A stretch of DNA of 64,000 nt from Heyndrickxia acidicola (GCF_001636425.1 NZ_KV440953.1:4274001-4338000), one strand, 5' to 3'. Counted from the first letter of the stretch, positions 17,395 through 26,556 are shown. Translations and numbers: made by a program. Notes: generated from the letters alone by a model not told the origin.

Positions 17395-18414
17395 ATCTCT
17401 CCTCTTTCTATAAAAGCCCACAATTTCATCCTAGCACAACTAAACTGCTTCGTTCAGCTTAAGTACGCTATTTCACAATCTTTATTTCACTTCAATATTA
17501 ATATCCATTGTATTCCATAACTAATTTCGGTTTAACCATTTTGCTTAAGACGATTTATTTATTAAATGCAGGTGAAATTGCAGGGTTACAACAACTAGTA
17601 TATCCTTACAATTCGGTGTGCATTTTCCTATTCAAAGTTTAGTGTGAATTCCATACTTACCGCTTTACACTAATTAAACATGAGTGTCGAATTCATATAC
17701 AATTGGCTCTCATATAAATCAACCTGTTTAATGTCGTGACAAATAACAGAGCCCGTTAGTGATATGCGATCTTTTTATCTGAAAAAGTTACTGTTAACCT
17801 GATGAATTTTCGAAAATCCTGTTATGATACATAGAAAAGCACTTGCCTGAAACGAAAATCAATCGGCAGGAAGACCTGGGCATTAGCCATGTTTCTCTTA
17901 AGCCCCAATTTTGATATCAATCCAATGTTGATTGAAGCAGAAGGCACGAGACTCCTGCGGGAAAAGCTGGCCAAAGGGAGACCCCGCAGGAGCGTGCGAC
18001 GAGGAGGCTCCCGGCCGCCCGCGGAAAGCGAGTGCACCAGCAGGATGATTAGGGCACTACCCTTGTCTCTATTGCTCCAATATTGATCTGCATGCAATGT
18101 TGATTGAAGTGAAAGAGACTACAGCGGGAAAAGCAGGGGTAAGGAGATCAACAAGAGGTGCACAAGAAGGCCTCCCGGCTGACCGCGGAAAGCAGTGCCT
18201 GAAGCAAATGTCAATTAGCAGGAAGACCAATACGCTCCCAATGTTTTAGTTAAATCTCAATGCTGTTTTAAATGAAAGTGGAGTAAAGTCCAGGACACGA
18301 AAACGCCAGTAAGAAAAAGAAAGCAGAAGGAAATCCTTCAAACAGCAGATTAGAAAGACAGACTTATAGAGTAGAAGGTATCATTTTCTTCCTATCATAC
18401 AGGAGGCGGTTGTG
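17395..18414. repeat. 1-kb gap: family A fragments and two family B repeats
   Basis: Family A pieces at 17440-17465 (CTAAACTGCTTCGTTCAGC) and 17752-17760 (CCCGTTAGT). A family B 3' end lies at about 17837-17880, a well-formed family B copy at 17926-18055 (CACGAGACTCCTGCGGGAAA to CCGCGGAAAGCGAGTGC), and a decayed copy at 18098-18230. Frames open through these GC-rich repeats (for example 17889-18086) are not genes. Confidence 0.75.
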
Positions 18415-18648
18415 ATGGAGATTAGAGATTTCATTCAGTTTCTTAATAAATTGGAGGACAGGCATATCTACTATAGGCTTAATAAAGTAAGAGAGGAAGC
18501 TGTCATGGTTGAAGTAGCTGTTCCAGGTCAGCGCTGGGAGATTGAGTTTATGGAGGATGGCACAGTAGAAATTGAAAAATTTATTAGTGATCGGGAGTAT
18601 TATGATGGGGAAGAAATAGAGACTCTTTTTAAGGATTTTAGTGATTAG
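18415..18648 (+). CDS. Conserved hypothetical protein, 77 aa, acidic
   Basis: ATG 18415, 8 nt behind AGGAGG (GTG 18412 is less well spaced). Soluble small protein: MEIRDFIQFLNKLEDRHIYY, a strand-rich middle (EAVMVEVAVPGQRWEIEFME) and acidic end. It resembles short conserved Bacillaceae proteins found as single genes; no function known. Confidence 0.65.
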   Translation: MEIRDFIQFLNKLEDRHIYYRLNKVREEAVMVEVAVPGQRWEIEFMEDGTVEIEKFISDREYYDGEEIETLFKDFSD

Positions 18649-18724
18649 TAATAAAGAGCACTCACCTTTAGAATGAAATTAATTATTTCAAAAGTAATGT
18701 AAAAGTCTATCTTGAGGTGCAGCA

Positions 18725-18991
18725 ATGTATCAATTGGAAAGTGGGAGAAAAAGAAAAACAGCCATTCATAAAGTATATGTTTGTTTATTTATTGTGAGCG
18801 GTTTAATTAACTCCATTTTATTCTTTATAAACGAAGAAGCTTTCCAGGGAATTGCCAGTTTGTCATTTCTTGCCTTTATTCTTTTCTTCGTTGGAAAGCA
18901 AAAGGTCTGGGCTGTATTCATAATAAAATATACAGTTTGGCTCAATCTGCTGATACTGTTGGCGATAATTGCTGTTCTCCTATTTAAGTAA
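18725..18991 (+). CDS. Small membrane protein, 88 aa
   Basis: ATG 18725 after TTGAGGTGCAGCA. Three hydrophobic segments (about 17-35, 42-60, 66-87) after a basic N-terminus (RKRKT), so N-inside. Not recognised. Ends at a strong terminator shared with the convergent TetR gene. Confidence 0.55.
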   Translation: MYQLESGRKRKTAIHKVYVCLFIVSGLINSILFFINEEAFQGIASLSFLAFILFFVGKQKVWAVFIIKYTVWLNLLILLAIIAVLLFK

Positions 18992-19003
18992 CTGCCAGGC
19001 TGA

Positions 19004-19033
19004 AAAAAGGTTCCCCAATTAGGGAACCTTTTT
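19004..19033. terminator. Bidirectional terminator
   Basis: AAAAAGGTTCCC/GGGAACCTTTTT, 12-bp perfect stem, 6-nt loop; serves the converging genes at 18991 and 19062. Confidence 0.85.
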
Positions 19034-19061
19034 ATATAAAGATTCAAGCTACGCTTTCTAT

Positions 19062-19670
19062 TCATCGGGGAGAAATGAACGTTAAATAGGTTTGTTCCAA
19101 AATCATTTCAGGCGAATGGCCGCGCACTTCTCTTTGGAACAGATAGGAATCGCTTCTTAATGCCATCAGCAGCATATCGGCTCTATAGTTATTGTCCACA
19201 TTGGTCGAATCGCTGTCCGTCATCTCTTCAAAAAGGGTAAAAAATATTTGGTGCAATTCGTGATATAGAGGGCTGCTCGCCAGCGCTTTACTTTTGTTTC
19301 CAGAGGCAGATTCCTCCACACCTTTCAGCAGCTGCGCTTTATTTTCCCTGAAGCGGATAAAAAAACCGAGAACCCCCTTGAACCGGACGCAGGCTGGCTC
19401 TGTCCGTGTTTCCTCTAAATAAGCTTCAATATCTTCGAATAAGAGGACAACATTGTCCTTCATTAAATCAAGACATAGCTCCCCTTTGTTTCGATATCTC
19501 CGATACAGCGTCCCAGGACTAATCTGGGCCTCAGTGGCAATCTGGTTCATACTGACATCTCCAACATCGCTTTCCTCAAATAATTTAAGAGCTGCATCCA
19601 ATATGCGCTGGCGGTTCTCCGCAGCGTCACGGCGTTCTGTACGGGTAAAAAACTTATTTTCTTCTTTCAC
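19062..19670 (-). CDS. TetR-family repressor
   Basis: 202 residues from GTG 19670 (GGAGTG 10 nt upstream). N-terminal helix-turn-helix: NRQRILDAALKLFEE, then VSMNQIATEAQISPGTLYRR; the C-terminal ~140 residues are a ligand-binding domain with no recognised specificity. It is divergent from the isochorismatase-like/MFS genes, and a perfect palindrome overlapping their promoter is the likely operator. Known of the family: ligand binding releases DNA. The inducer is probably a substrate of the MFS pump (inference). Confidence 0.9.
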   Translation of the reverse strand: MKEENKFFTRTERRDAAENRQRILDAALKLFEESDVGDVSMNQIATEAQISPGTLYRRYRNKGELCLDLMKDNVVLLFEDIEAYLEETRTEPACVRFKGVLGFFIRFRENKAQLLKGVEESASGNKSKALASSPLYHELHQIFFTLFEEMTDSDSTNVDNNYRADMLLMALRSDSYLFQREVRGHSPEMILEQTYLTFISPR

Positions 19671-19707
19671 AATACCATCACTCCAAATACAATCATTGAT
19701 TGGTATA

Positions 19708-19757
19708 TTGACAAACGGAGAAGTCTCCGTTTAATATAAGTGAGAGAGTTCTCCGCT
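19708..19757. promoter_or_regulatory. Promoter with TetR operators
   Basis: TTGACA (19708-19713) and TAATAT (19732-19737), 18-bp spacing, drive the isochorismatase-like gene. The 20-mer AAACGGAGAAGTCTCCGTTT (19713-19732), a perfect palindrome, fills the spacer. A weaker second copy ending TTCTCCGCTT lies at 19738-19757. Confidence 0.75.
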
Positions 19758-19791
19758 TAATAGTAACCCAGAGAAAAGGAGTTTACAACAC

Positions 19792-20364
19792 ATGCAGAAT
19801 CAAAATAATAAAACCGCATTATTAGTAATGGATTTACAAAACGGAATTATACGGCATTTAGGAGAAAATCTAGAAGAAGCTATCGCCCCCTATCAGAAAG
19901 CGATAAAAGCAGCCCGTGAAAACTCTATACCGGTTATCTTCGTCAGAGTTGGGTTTAGTGAGGGCTATCCGGAAATCAGCCCAAATAACAAGGCTTTCTC
20001 AGCCATTTCTAAATACGGAGCGATGACCGTTCATGATCAAGCCACCCAAATTCACGAGCTCGTCAAACCGGAAGCAAACGAACCGATTATCACGAAATAT
20101 CGAGTAAGTGCATTCGCAGGGAGTACTCTTGAAGTGATCCTGCGCGCACAAAATATTGATACGATTGTTCTCAGCGGCATTTCTACAAGCGGTGTTGTGC
20201 TATCCACCCTGCGTGAGGCAGCAGATAAAGATTTCAAAATTACGGTACTGGAGGACGCATGTTTTGATCCGGATGCTGAGGTTCACCGAGTGCTGACAGA
20301 AAAGGTATTTCCGCGTCAAGCCGATGTAGTAAGCGTGGATGCCTGGATTGAAACATTGAAATAA
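19792..20364 (+). CDS. Isochorismatase-family hydrolase lacking the catalytic cysteine
   Basis: 190 residues covering the whole isochorismatase-like fold. The first catalytic acid (D14, VMDLQNG) and lysine (K102, ITKYRVSAF) are present, but the loop that normally carries the nucleophile reads GISTSGVVLST, with Val135 at the usual Cys position. Enzymes using Cys chemistry (nicotinamidase, carbamoylases) are therefore unlikely; Cys-free hydrolysis as in true isochorismatases, or a non-enzymatic role, is possible. Signal-free, cytosolic. First gene behind the TetR operator; the MFS pump follows after a weak terminator. Confidence 0.8.
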   Translation: MQNQNNKTALLVMDLQNGIIRHLGENLEEAIAPYQKAIKAARENSIPVIFVRVGFSEGYPEISPNNKAFSAISKYGAMTVHDQATQIHELVKPEANEPIITKYRVSAFAGSTLEVILRAQNIDTIVLSGISTSGVVLSTLREAADKDFKITVLEDACFDPDAEVHRVLTEKVFPRQADVVSVDAWIETLK

Positions 20365-20373
20365 ACAAACATG

Positions 20374-20396
20374 GGGATCTAAGCGAGATCCCTTTT
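20374..20396 (+). terminator. Short terminator between hydrolase and MFS gene
   Basis: GGGATCT/AGATCCC with a 5-nt loop, then TTTT. A second wider inverted repeat, TAGGCTCTGTT (20400-20410) with AACAGAGCCTA (20463-20473), lies between this and the MFS gene and may be a small mobile or regulatory hairpin. Confidence 0.6.
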
Positions 20397-20521
20397 GCAT
20401 AGGCTCTGTTAAAGCTCGATGCCAATCTGGGCCAAAAGGTATGGCGGCCAACAGGCAGGAGGAACAGAGCCTATCCATATGTTCGAATCGTTAACGCACA
20501 GTGTCATAAATTAGGACAGAA

Positions 20522-21739
20522 ATGAAGGAATGGCATATGCCAATATGGAAAAGAAATTTAATCGTATGCTGGTTTGGGATGTTTACAGCGGGTGTGGGAA
20601 TGAGTCAGATTGCCCCGATACTGCCTATTTATATAAAACATCTTGGCGTTCACAATCAAGGCTTAATCTCCGAGTTTTCAGGAATTGCTTTCGGTTCAAC
20701 CTTTATTATTTCCGCTATTTTCTCCCCGATTTGGGGCTATGCCGCTGACAAATATGGAAGGAAGCCGATGCTATTACGGGCAAGTCTAGGCATGGCCATT
20801 GTGATTTTTTTTATGGGCTTTTCCAAAAATGTCTATGAACTGATAGGGCTGAGGATATTGCTCGGAGTGATTTCAGGCTATGGCTCTGCCTGTACTACGT
20901 TAATTGCCACACAAACGGATGAAAAACATACGGGCTGGGCTTTAGGGGCTATTTCGACGTCCAATATTGCGGGGTCTTTATTGGGACCGATGATCGGCGG
21001 TTTCATCGCAGAGAAAGCAGGCTTGGAGAATGTTTTTTATATAACTGGTATTTTATTGTTTATCTCCTTTCTGACAACCTGGTTATTTGTAAAGGAATCT
21101 TTTACACGGCAAAATGATAAAGCTCCCGGAACCAAAGAGGTTTGGAGCCGTATTCCTGATAAAAGCTTGACGATTATCATGCTGGTGAGCTTCTTTATTA
21201 TCAGTGGAGCATTTTTTTCGATTGAGCCGATCATTACGGTATATGTTGATCAATTATCCCATCATGCCAGCCATGTTGCCCTCATTTCCGGATTAGCTTT
21301 TTCGATTGATGGACTGGCAAATATCATCGCAGCACCCAGACTTGGGAGAATGTCTGATAAAATCGGCCCTCAAAAAATCATCTTTATTTCCCTTATTGCA
21401 TCAGGAATTCTGTTTATCCCGCAGGCCTTAGTGACAAATCCCTGGCAGTTAATCGTACTCCGCTTTTTATTCGGGCTGGCATCCGCAGGGTTGATTCCGG
21501 CTATCAATACGCTCCTCAAAAAGACAACACCTGCACTGCTGACTGGAAGAGTGTTTGGATTTGCCATGTCTGCCCGCTATCTGGGGGCATTCGGAGGTTC
21601 TATCTTTGGCGGGCAGGTGGCAGCCCGTTTGGGAATCAGCTATATCTTTTATATAACAAGTGCCCTGCTTCTTATCAATGCTGCATGGGTCTATTTTAAA
21701 ATCTATAAAAAGCCGCATGTGGAAATAAAGACAGGTTAA
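20522..21739 (+). CDS. MFS drug:H+ antiporter (DHA1 type)
   Basis: 405 residues, 12 predicted membrane segments. Loop 2-3 motif GYAADKYGRKPMLL (motif A) and motif-C-like GSLLGPMIGGF are typical of drug-efflux DHA1 proteins in the plasma membrane. ATG 20522 lies behind TAGGACAG; ATG 20537 with GAAGGA is equally possible and costs five residues. With the upstream TetR/operator and hydrolase it forms a plausible detoxification unit; substrates are unknown. Confidence 0.88.
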   Translation: MKEWHMPIWKRNLIVCWFGMFTAGVGMSQIAPILPIYIKHLGVHNQGLISEFSGIAFGSTFIISAIFSPIWGYAADKYGRKPMLLRASLGMAIVIFFMGFSKNVYELIGLRILLGVISGYGSACTTLIATQTDEKHTGWALGAISTSNIAGSLLGPMIGGFIAEKAGLENVFYITGILLFISFLTTWLFVKESFTRQNDKAPGTKEVWSRIPDKSLTIIMLVSFFIISGAFFSIEPIITVYVDQLSHHASHVALISGLAFSIDGLANIIAAPRLGRMSDKIGPQKIIFISLIASGILFIPQALVTNPWQLIVLRFLFGLASAGLIPAINTLLKKTTPALLTGRVFGFAMSARYLGAFGGSIFGGQVAARLGISYIFYITSALLLINAAWVYFKIYKKPHVEIKTG

Positions 21740-21782
21740 GAGAAATACACTGGAGAGTTAAATAGTGAATGGTACGGAACGG

Positions 21783-21810
21783 AAAAGGATTGCTGCGGCA
21801 ATCCTTTTTA
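21783..21810 (+). terminator. Terminator of MFS gene
   Basis: AAAAGGATTGC/GCAATCCTTTT, perfect 11-bp stem with a TGCG loop and trailing T. Confidence 0.85.
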
Positions 21811-22031
21811 GCATGGATATACCATTCTATAAAAGTGATTCAAAGGAATCTAAAGGGCAAAAGAAAAGTCAATCAATTATTGAAAAAGTGAAGTTTATTT
21901 ATTTGAGAAGGAGAATGGGGTTGCAGTTGCAATCTTTTTTACTCGTTTACCAAAAGTGACAGCTGTAGAAGAAGGGAAGAACAAAACTTTTGGAGAAAGA
22001 TTAGATGTGATGAGAGGAGGGATGAAATACG

Positions 22032-23123
22032 ATGGACTTATCAAAATCTCAATTATTCGCATTAGATCATATCACTCAATATGCCAGAAAAGGGAAAGAG
22101 GAAGCGAATGCAGTTATGAACCACATCCTTAAGATGTCTAATATTACAGATCAACAATTTGAACAAGCGGTGAATCATTTAAAAGCGAAAGCAAGGATTG
22201 GACTGCATTTTCATCCTGACCGACCAGATGGAATGATGAAAAGCATTGCGGAAGCTCTTTTTGAGCAAGGGATTTATAAGAACCAATTTGAAACCCTCCT
22301 ATCCAATGGAAGTGTATCTGCTTATCCTGGCGGTGAGCGGGACCTATGGGAAAAGGAGCTGTTTGGAGGAGCCTACCAGCTAAAGGGGACAACGAATAGC
22401 CAACGGCCTAAGTATGGGGCCCTCCATGTTATGCTGCACCCGGATGGACCGGCTCCGCGCTTTGGATCCTGTTATTTTCTGCTTTCTCCTAAGGTCTCAT
22501 ACCGTTCCACTTATACGTACCTTGATTCCCATCAGGCCCCAAAAGAAAAGGGAACCTATGAAGAGTTTGACCTCATTATGGCTGCACTTTTGGAAGAAAC
22601 GTTCACAAGAGAGTTTGCCATCGGTGAGAGGAATCTAACTCCTGTAACATTGATACATCATTTACTGTTTAACCTTGAAAAAAGAATAGACGATCCGGCA
22701 AACAAGGCGGCAAACCACAATCTTAATCACTATATTGAAGCTCAGGTTCATGGCGATCTCTCTCTAAAAGAAGATGTTGAAGTATTGGTGGCTGATCCTT
22801 CTTTTAAAGGAACGCACATAGGTGAAATTCTGGAAAAAATGTGCCTGAAGTATTCCATTCAGCTTTTTTGGCATACGGGCTTTGTTCTGAAGGTTGACGA
22901 GGTCCCTAGTGATTTTAGAGGGCCCTCCATGCCATCATTGGCAAAACGGATTGCACAAAATCAGTTTATTGATGCCAATATCATTGGCACTGCTGCAGCG
23001 GATTTGAAAAAAAATCCAACGTCCTGGGGAGACCGTGGGACTCCTGAGGAAGTCCTTCAGGAATTGAAGCTGTTGTGGCATGTTTTAGTTAGATATGGAA
23101 AGCCCATGACAAAAGGGGGCTAG
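22032..23123 (+). CDS. DUF3626 domain protein
   Basis: 363 residues covered almost entirely by DUF3626: GLHFHPDRPDG, YPGGERDLWEKELFGGAYQ, RPKYGALHVM and APRFGSCYFLL are its characteristic blocks. The conserved His, Asp and Arg residues look like a catalytic or nucleotide-binding centre, and some bioinformatic surveys class the fold with ADP-ribosyltransferase-like toxins (recollection, untested). No signal peptide. ATG 22032 preceded by GAGGAGGG. No obvious immunity partner next to it; the SnoaL-like gene follows 143 bp later. Confidence 0.8.
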   Translation: MDLSKSQLFALDHITQYARKGKEEANAVMNHILKMSNITDQQFEQAVNHLKAKARIGLHFHPDRPDGMMKSIAEALFEQGIYKNQFETLLSNGSVSAYPGGERDLWEKELFGGAYQLKGTTNSQRPKYGALHVMLHPDGPAPRFGSCYFLLSPKVSYRSTYTYLDSHQAPKEKGTYEEFDLIMAALLEETFTREFAIGERNLTPVTLIHHLLFNLEKRIDDPANKAANHNLNHYIEAQVHGDLSLKEDVEVLVADPSFKGTHIGEILEKMCLKYSIQLFWHTGFVLKVDEVPSDFRGPSMPSLAKRIAQNQFIDANIIGTAAADLKKNPTSWGDRGTPEEVLQELKLLWHVLVRYGKPMTKGG

Positions 23124-23266
23124 AGCAGGAGGTTAGGGAAGTGGAATCCTTTTTTTGGGGTGTGCGAAATAAAACAGGATGTTAAGGCAGGAAAAAGAGT
23201 GTAGGCATGGAGAAATGTAAGTGGAACCAATCTGCCTACATGCAGTGAAAAAAAGGAGATGAATAC

Positions 23267-23704
23267 ATGAGTTCAGATTTTCAGCAAGTTCAGGATGTCC
23301 TGGGAAATTATCAATCTGCCGTTTATGAAAAAGATGTCGAGAGATTTGTATCTTCATATGCTTCAGACGTTCATATTTATGATTGCTGGGAAAATTGGGA
23401 GTGCAAAGGGATTTCCAATTGGAGAGAGATGGTGGAGGGCTGGTTTAACGGTCTAAAAGAAGAAGCGATCAATCTAAAAGTAGCCTTTGAGGACGTCGCC
23501 GTCGAGGAAAATTCAAATCTCGCTTTCGTCCACTGTGCCGTTTCGTTCGCTGCCTACAATCCGTCCGGAGAAAAACTCCGTCAAATGATCAATCGATTCA
23601 CATTCGGATTAAAAAAAGAAAATGGATCATGGACCATCACACATGAACACTCCTCATTGCCAATCAGTATGGAAACCGGAAAAGGGATCTTTAATTCAAA
23701 ATAA
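23267..23704 (+). CDS. SnoaL/NTF2-like domain protein
   Basis: 145 residues forming one NTF2/ketosteroid-isomerase cone: helix FQQVQDVLGNYQSAVYEKDV, pocket residues in YASDVHIYDCWENW, and strands NLAFVHCAVSFAAY and RFTFGLKKENGSWTITHEHSS. Members bind small hydrophobic ligands or isomerise them; the catalytic identity cannot be assigned. ATG 23267 follows AAAAGGAG. Confidence 0.8.
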   Translation: MSSDFQQVQDVLGNYQSAVYEKDVERFVSSYASDVHIYDCWENWECKGISNWREMVEGWFNGLKEEAINLKVAFEDVAVEENSNLAFVHCAVSFAAYNPSGEKLRQMINRFTFGLKKENGSWTITHEHSSLPISMETGKGIFNSK

Positions 23705-24570
23705 CCACAACACTGTCTAGGGGAAGGCTGGTAAAGGGAGACCTGGAGACTTAAAGCTGCGAAAAAGCTCTCGGTCACCCGCGGATAGTGATTGCGTGAA
23801 GCAGAAGTCAATAAGAAGATTAGAACGCTGCCAAGGTAGCAGTTAAAGGTCGATGTCGAATTGAACCCAAAGTTGATTGAAGCGAAAGGCACGAGACTCC
23901 TGCGGGATCAGCGTGTTAGGGGAGACCCCGCAGAAGCGCAGCGACGAGGAGGCTCCACTAACCGTCCCGCGGAAAGCGAGTGCCAGAAGCGCAAATCATC
24001 CAGCAGGAAATTCAGAGAGCTGCCAATGTCTCAAGGAAAGCCCAAAGTTAATTTGAACCCTATTGTGATTAGAAAAGAAACCAATGAATAAAGTGAACAT
24101 TAACGAGCAGGATGATCAGGGCAATACCAAAATCTCAGTTCAATCCCACTATTAATTGAATTCAAAGTTGATTGAAGCGAGTGCCAGAAGCGTAAATCAA
24201 CCAGCATGAAATTCAGAGCGCTGCCAACGTCTCAAGGAAAGCCCCCCTTTTTGATTAGAAAAGAAACAGATGGATAAAGCGAACATTAACGAGAGGATGA
24301 TCAGGGCAATACCAAAATCTCAGTTCAATCCTACTATTAATTGAAACCAAAGTTGATTGGAGCGGAAGGCACGAGACTCCTGCGGGATCAGCGTGTTAGG
24401 GGAGACCCCGCAGAAGCGCAGCGACGAGGAGGCTCCACTACCGCCCCGCGGAAAGCGAGTGCCTGGAGCGTAAATCAACCAGCAGGAACTCCAAAACGCT
24501 TCCTATATCTCAATGGTTCTCTGTAATTCTTGCTTTAATAACAAAACGAACCTAATGGGAGGAACTTCAA
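23705..24570. repeat. 866-bp gap filled by family B repeats and a local duplication
   Basis: Decayed family B copy 23720-23830; good copies at 23868-24010 and 24350-24495 (CACGAGACTCCTGCGGGATC to CGCGGAAAGCGAGTGCC); between them an internally deleted copy at 24165-24225 where TTGATTGAAGCG joins directly to AGTGCCAGAAGCG. The flank GATTAGAAAAGAAAC..GAACATTAACGAG..ATGATCAGGGCAATACC occurs twice (about 24066-24160 and 24252-24345), so a ~180-bp unit has duplicated. Frames open through the repeats are artefacts. Confidence 0.75.
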
Positions 24571-24891
24571 ATGAACAAATCAAAACAATTTCAGCCTCCA
24601 TATTATGCTGTAATCTTTACATCCCAACGATCAGACGGGGACAAAGGGTATGATAAAATGTCAAATGCCATGGATGAACTCGCTTCAAAGCAAGAAGGAT
24701 TTTTAGGAGTTGAAAGTGCGAGAGAGGAAATAGGAATTACTGTTTCCTATTGGAGCTCATTAGAAGCCATAAAGAAGTGGAAAGAGCACTCCGCTCATAA
24801 AATGGCCCAGGAAAAGGGCAAGCAAGAATGGTATAAAAACTACACCGTTCGAATATGTAAAGTGGAGAAGGATTACTCTTTTGAAATGTAA
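24571..24891 (+). CDS. ABM-domain (antibiotic biosynthesis monooxygenase-like) protein
   Basis: 106 residues, a single ABM ferredoxin-like fold: YAVIFTSQRSDGDKGYDKM, then GFLGVESAREEIGITVSYW and SLEAIKKWKEHSAHKMAQEKG. Members are cofactor-light monooxygenases or heme-degrading enzymes, many of unknown substrate. ATG 24571 behind TGGGAGGAAC. Soluble, monocistronic. One of three ABM-type proteins in this window. Confidence 0.8.
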   Translation: MNKSKQFQPPYYAVIFTSQRSDGDKGYDKMSNAMDELASKQEGFLGVESAREEIGITVSYWSSLEAIKKWKEHSAHKMAQEKGKQEWYKNYTVRICKVEKDYSFEM

Positions 24892-24971
24892 TTCTATTGA
24901 ATCAATCTGTTAGGAGCTCATTCCAAGGAAGCTATTTAAAAAATGAGCAGAAGGATGGAGGGGATAGTACT

Positions 24972-25151
24972 CTATTTTTGATGCAATAACTTTTCATATT
25001 CATTTAAAAGCTTATTTAACTGTTGACTTATGGATAACACTTCCTCATCCAGAAAGTCTAATTTCTTTTTCTCAGCAATGGCAACCATCTCTTCACGAAG
25101 CTGTTTGATTTTATTCCAAAGCTCTTTCTCTTTTTCAATTTTGTTTTTCAT
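24972..25151 (-). CDS. Spo0E-like aspartyl-phosphate phosphatase (59 aa)
   Basis: Short gene from ATG 25151. Two predicted amphipathic helices: KEKELWNKIKQLREEMVAIA and LSISQQLNKLLNEYEKLL. The second carries the Spo0E family motif SQxLD in the form SQQLN. Family members form helical hairpins and remove phosphate from Spo0A, lowering sporulation drive. The usual Asp of the motif is Asn here, which may weaken catalysis. The promoter must lie in 25152-25260. Confidence 0.7.
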   Translation of the reverse strand: MKNKIEKEKELWNKIKQLREEMVAIAEKKKLDFLDEEVLSISQQLNKLLNEYEKLLHQK

Positions 25152-25260
25152 ATAAACACCATCTTCTATGCTTTATATATATATGCAGTATTTCGCTAAT
25201 CCGCAAAGTATATGTATAAAGCGATAGACCGTTTACGAAGAGAACGCAGCATAAGCATAA

Positions 25261-25296
25261 AAAAGGTGCTCAGTTTTAAACTGAACACCTTTTCAT
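25261..25296 (-). terminator. Terminator of the NlpC/P60 gene
   Basis: AAAAGGTG(C)TCAGTTT/AAACTGA(A)CACCTTTT stem with one mismatch; T-runs on both strands. Confidence 0.8.
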
Positions 25297-25310
25297 TTAT
25301 GAATTTACTT

Positions 25311-26231
25311 TTAAAAACGGCCATATCCTAAGAAATGCTGGTGCCAATAGGAATTGCTTAGGCTCGAGATTTCAATACCATCGCTGGTTGCGCTTATGAA
25401 ATTATTGCCCCCTACATAAATGCCGACATGAGATGGGCCTGCTTCATATGTACCTTGGAAGAAGACTAGGTCCCCTGGCTGCGGAGAAGATAATTTTTCG
25501 ACCTGATTCCAATATCCTGCAGCTGATAAGCGGGAAATGGAATATCCATTATTCTTATAGACATAATAAATCAGTCCTGAACAATCGAAACCGCCATTTG
25601 CCGGATCCGATGAGCCCCAGACATACGGCATACCTTCATACTTTTCAGCATACGAAACGACATTAGGGGATGAGCTCGATGATGATGTCGATGATGATGA
25701 AACCTGTCCGCTAGAATGGCTTCCAACTGTTACATAGGCTGAATTAGCTGTAATCCATCTGTTCGTGCCGATTTTGTACATTCCATTTTCTTCACCCTGA
25801 ATGGAATAAGAATCGCCTTTGTAGGCAATGGCTACAATGGTAGAGGAAAAATCAGCCGACTTCCGAATGTTTACCTGTCCGACTTTTACCGTGAGTGCAT
25901 TACTGCTTACTGAAGCAGTCGTTACAGTACTTGCACTTCCACTTGCACTTGCAGTTTTTGAAAATGTTACATATTTTGAACTGGCAGTTACCCATTGGTT
26001 TCCACCGATATTATATAAGCCATTGGCTTCTTTATACACATTAACGGTTTCGCCTTTCGTTAAAACACTTACAGGCTTTGCCGTGAAGCTATCACTTGAG
26101 CGAACATATAAATGATCTGCTTTTACTGTTACTTTTCCAATTGCAGAAGATGCGTGGGCAGCTGCGTTTTCCATACTAAACGGCAACAGTAAAGCAGTCA
26201 TACCCATTGTTACCGCTATTTTACTCTTCAT
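25311..26231 (-). CDS. Secreted NlpC/P60 peptidoglycan hydrolase with two SH3 domains
   Basis: 306 residues. Signal peptide 1-25 (AAAHA), two bacterial SH3 domains at ~33-90 and ~113-168 (each with LYVRSS/VNIRKS and [18 protein letters not shown]), a Ser-rich linker (171-188), then an NlpC/P60 domain 190-306. Catalytic Cys217 (FDCSGL) and His268 (SHVGIY) are present; the third position, usually His in FIHA, is Ser here (FISA), which is unusual. It is predicted to cleave D-Glu-diaminopimelate-type stem peptide bonds outside the cell. Confidence 0.92.
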   Translation of the reverse strand: MKSKIAVTMGMTALLLPFSMENAAAHASSAIGKVTVKADHLYVRSSDSFTAKPVSVLTKGETVNVYKEANGLYNIGGNQWVTASSKYVTFSKTASASGSASTVTTASVSSNALTVKVGQVNIRKSADFSSTIVAIAYKGDSYSIQGEENGMYKIGTNRWITANSAYVTVGSHSSGQVSSSSTSSSSSSPNVVSYAEKYEGMPYVWGSSDPANGGFDCSGLIYYVYKNNGYSISRLSAAGYWNQVEKLSSPQPGDLVFFQGTYEAGPSHVGIYVGGNNFISATSDGIEISSLSNSYWHQHFLGYGRF

Positions 26232-26556
26232 CCATTCAAATCCTCTCTTGTTGTTTAATTTTGGTGATTTTTTTTGAAATCTTTATCATTTTATACAGTA
26301 TCTACTTATCTAGTAAAGATTTAATAGTCCCTATTTTACTCTTGTAATATAAGTTTAATATAGTAAAAATTTTTGTAATGGAAGTAGAGGGTTTATTTTC
26401 TTACAAAGGAATTCTTTGTATAAGAAAATTATGGAATATTATATTGATAAAGGATTTAAAGGTAAGAATAGTAAAAAAATCCTCCAAAAAACCGTCTTAA
26501 AGCAAATGAATAAAATTTCCTTTTTTAAGGCAATCTAGCGATAAAAAGGATTTTAT
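26232..26556. other. Divergent promoter region
   Basis: AT-rich 325-bp gap between the divergent NlpC/P60 and CBO0543-type genes; no small gene seen. It should hold both promoters, but several equally weak TATAAT-like boxes prevent a choice. Confidence 0.35.

Noticed and set aside
17889-18086. 65-residue frame
   Set aside because: Lies in a family B repeat; the same peptide fragments recur in frames at 23861, 24341, 42017, 42413 and 42750.
21765-21959. 64-residue frame behind the MFS gene
   Set aside because: Starts inside the terminator region and runs through its hairpin; no supporting motif. A different frame at 21880-22040 faintly resembles a piece of an MFS protein but is too short to call.
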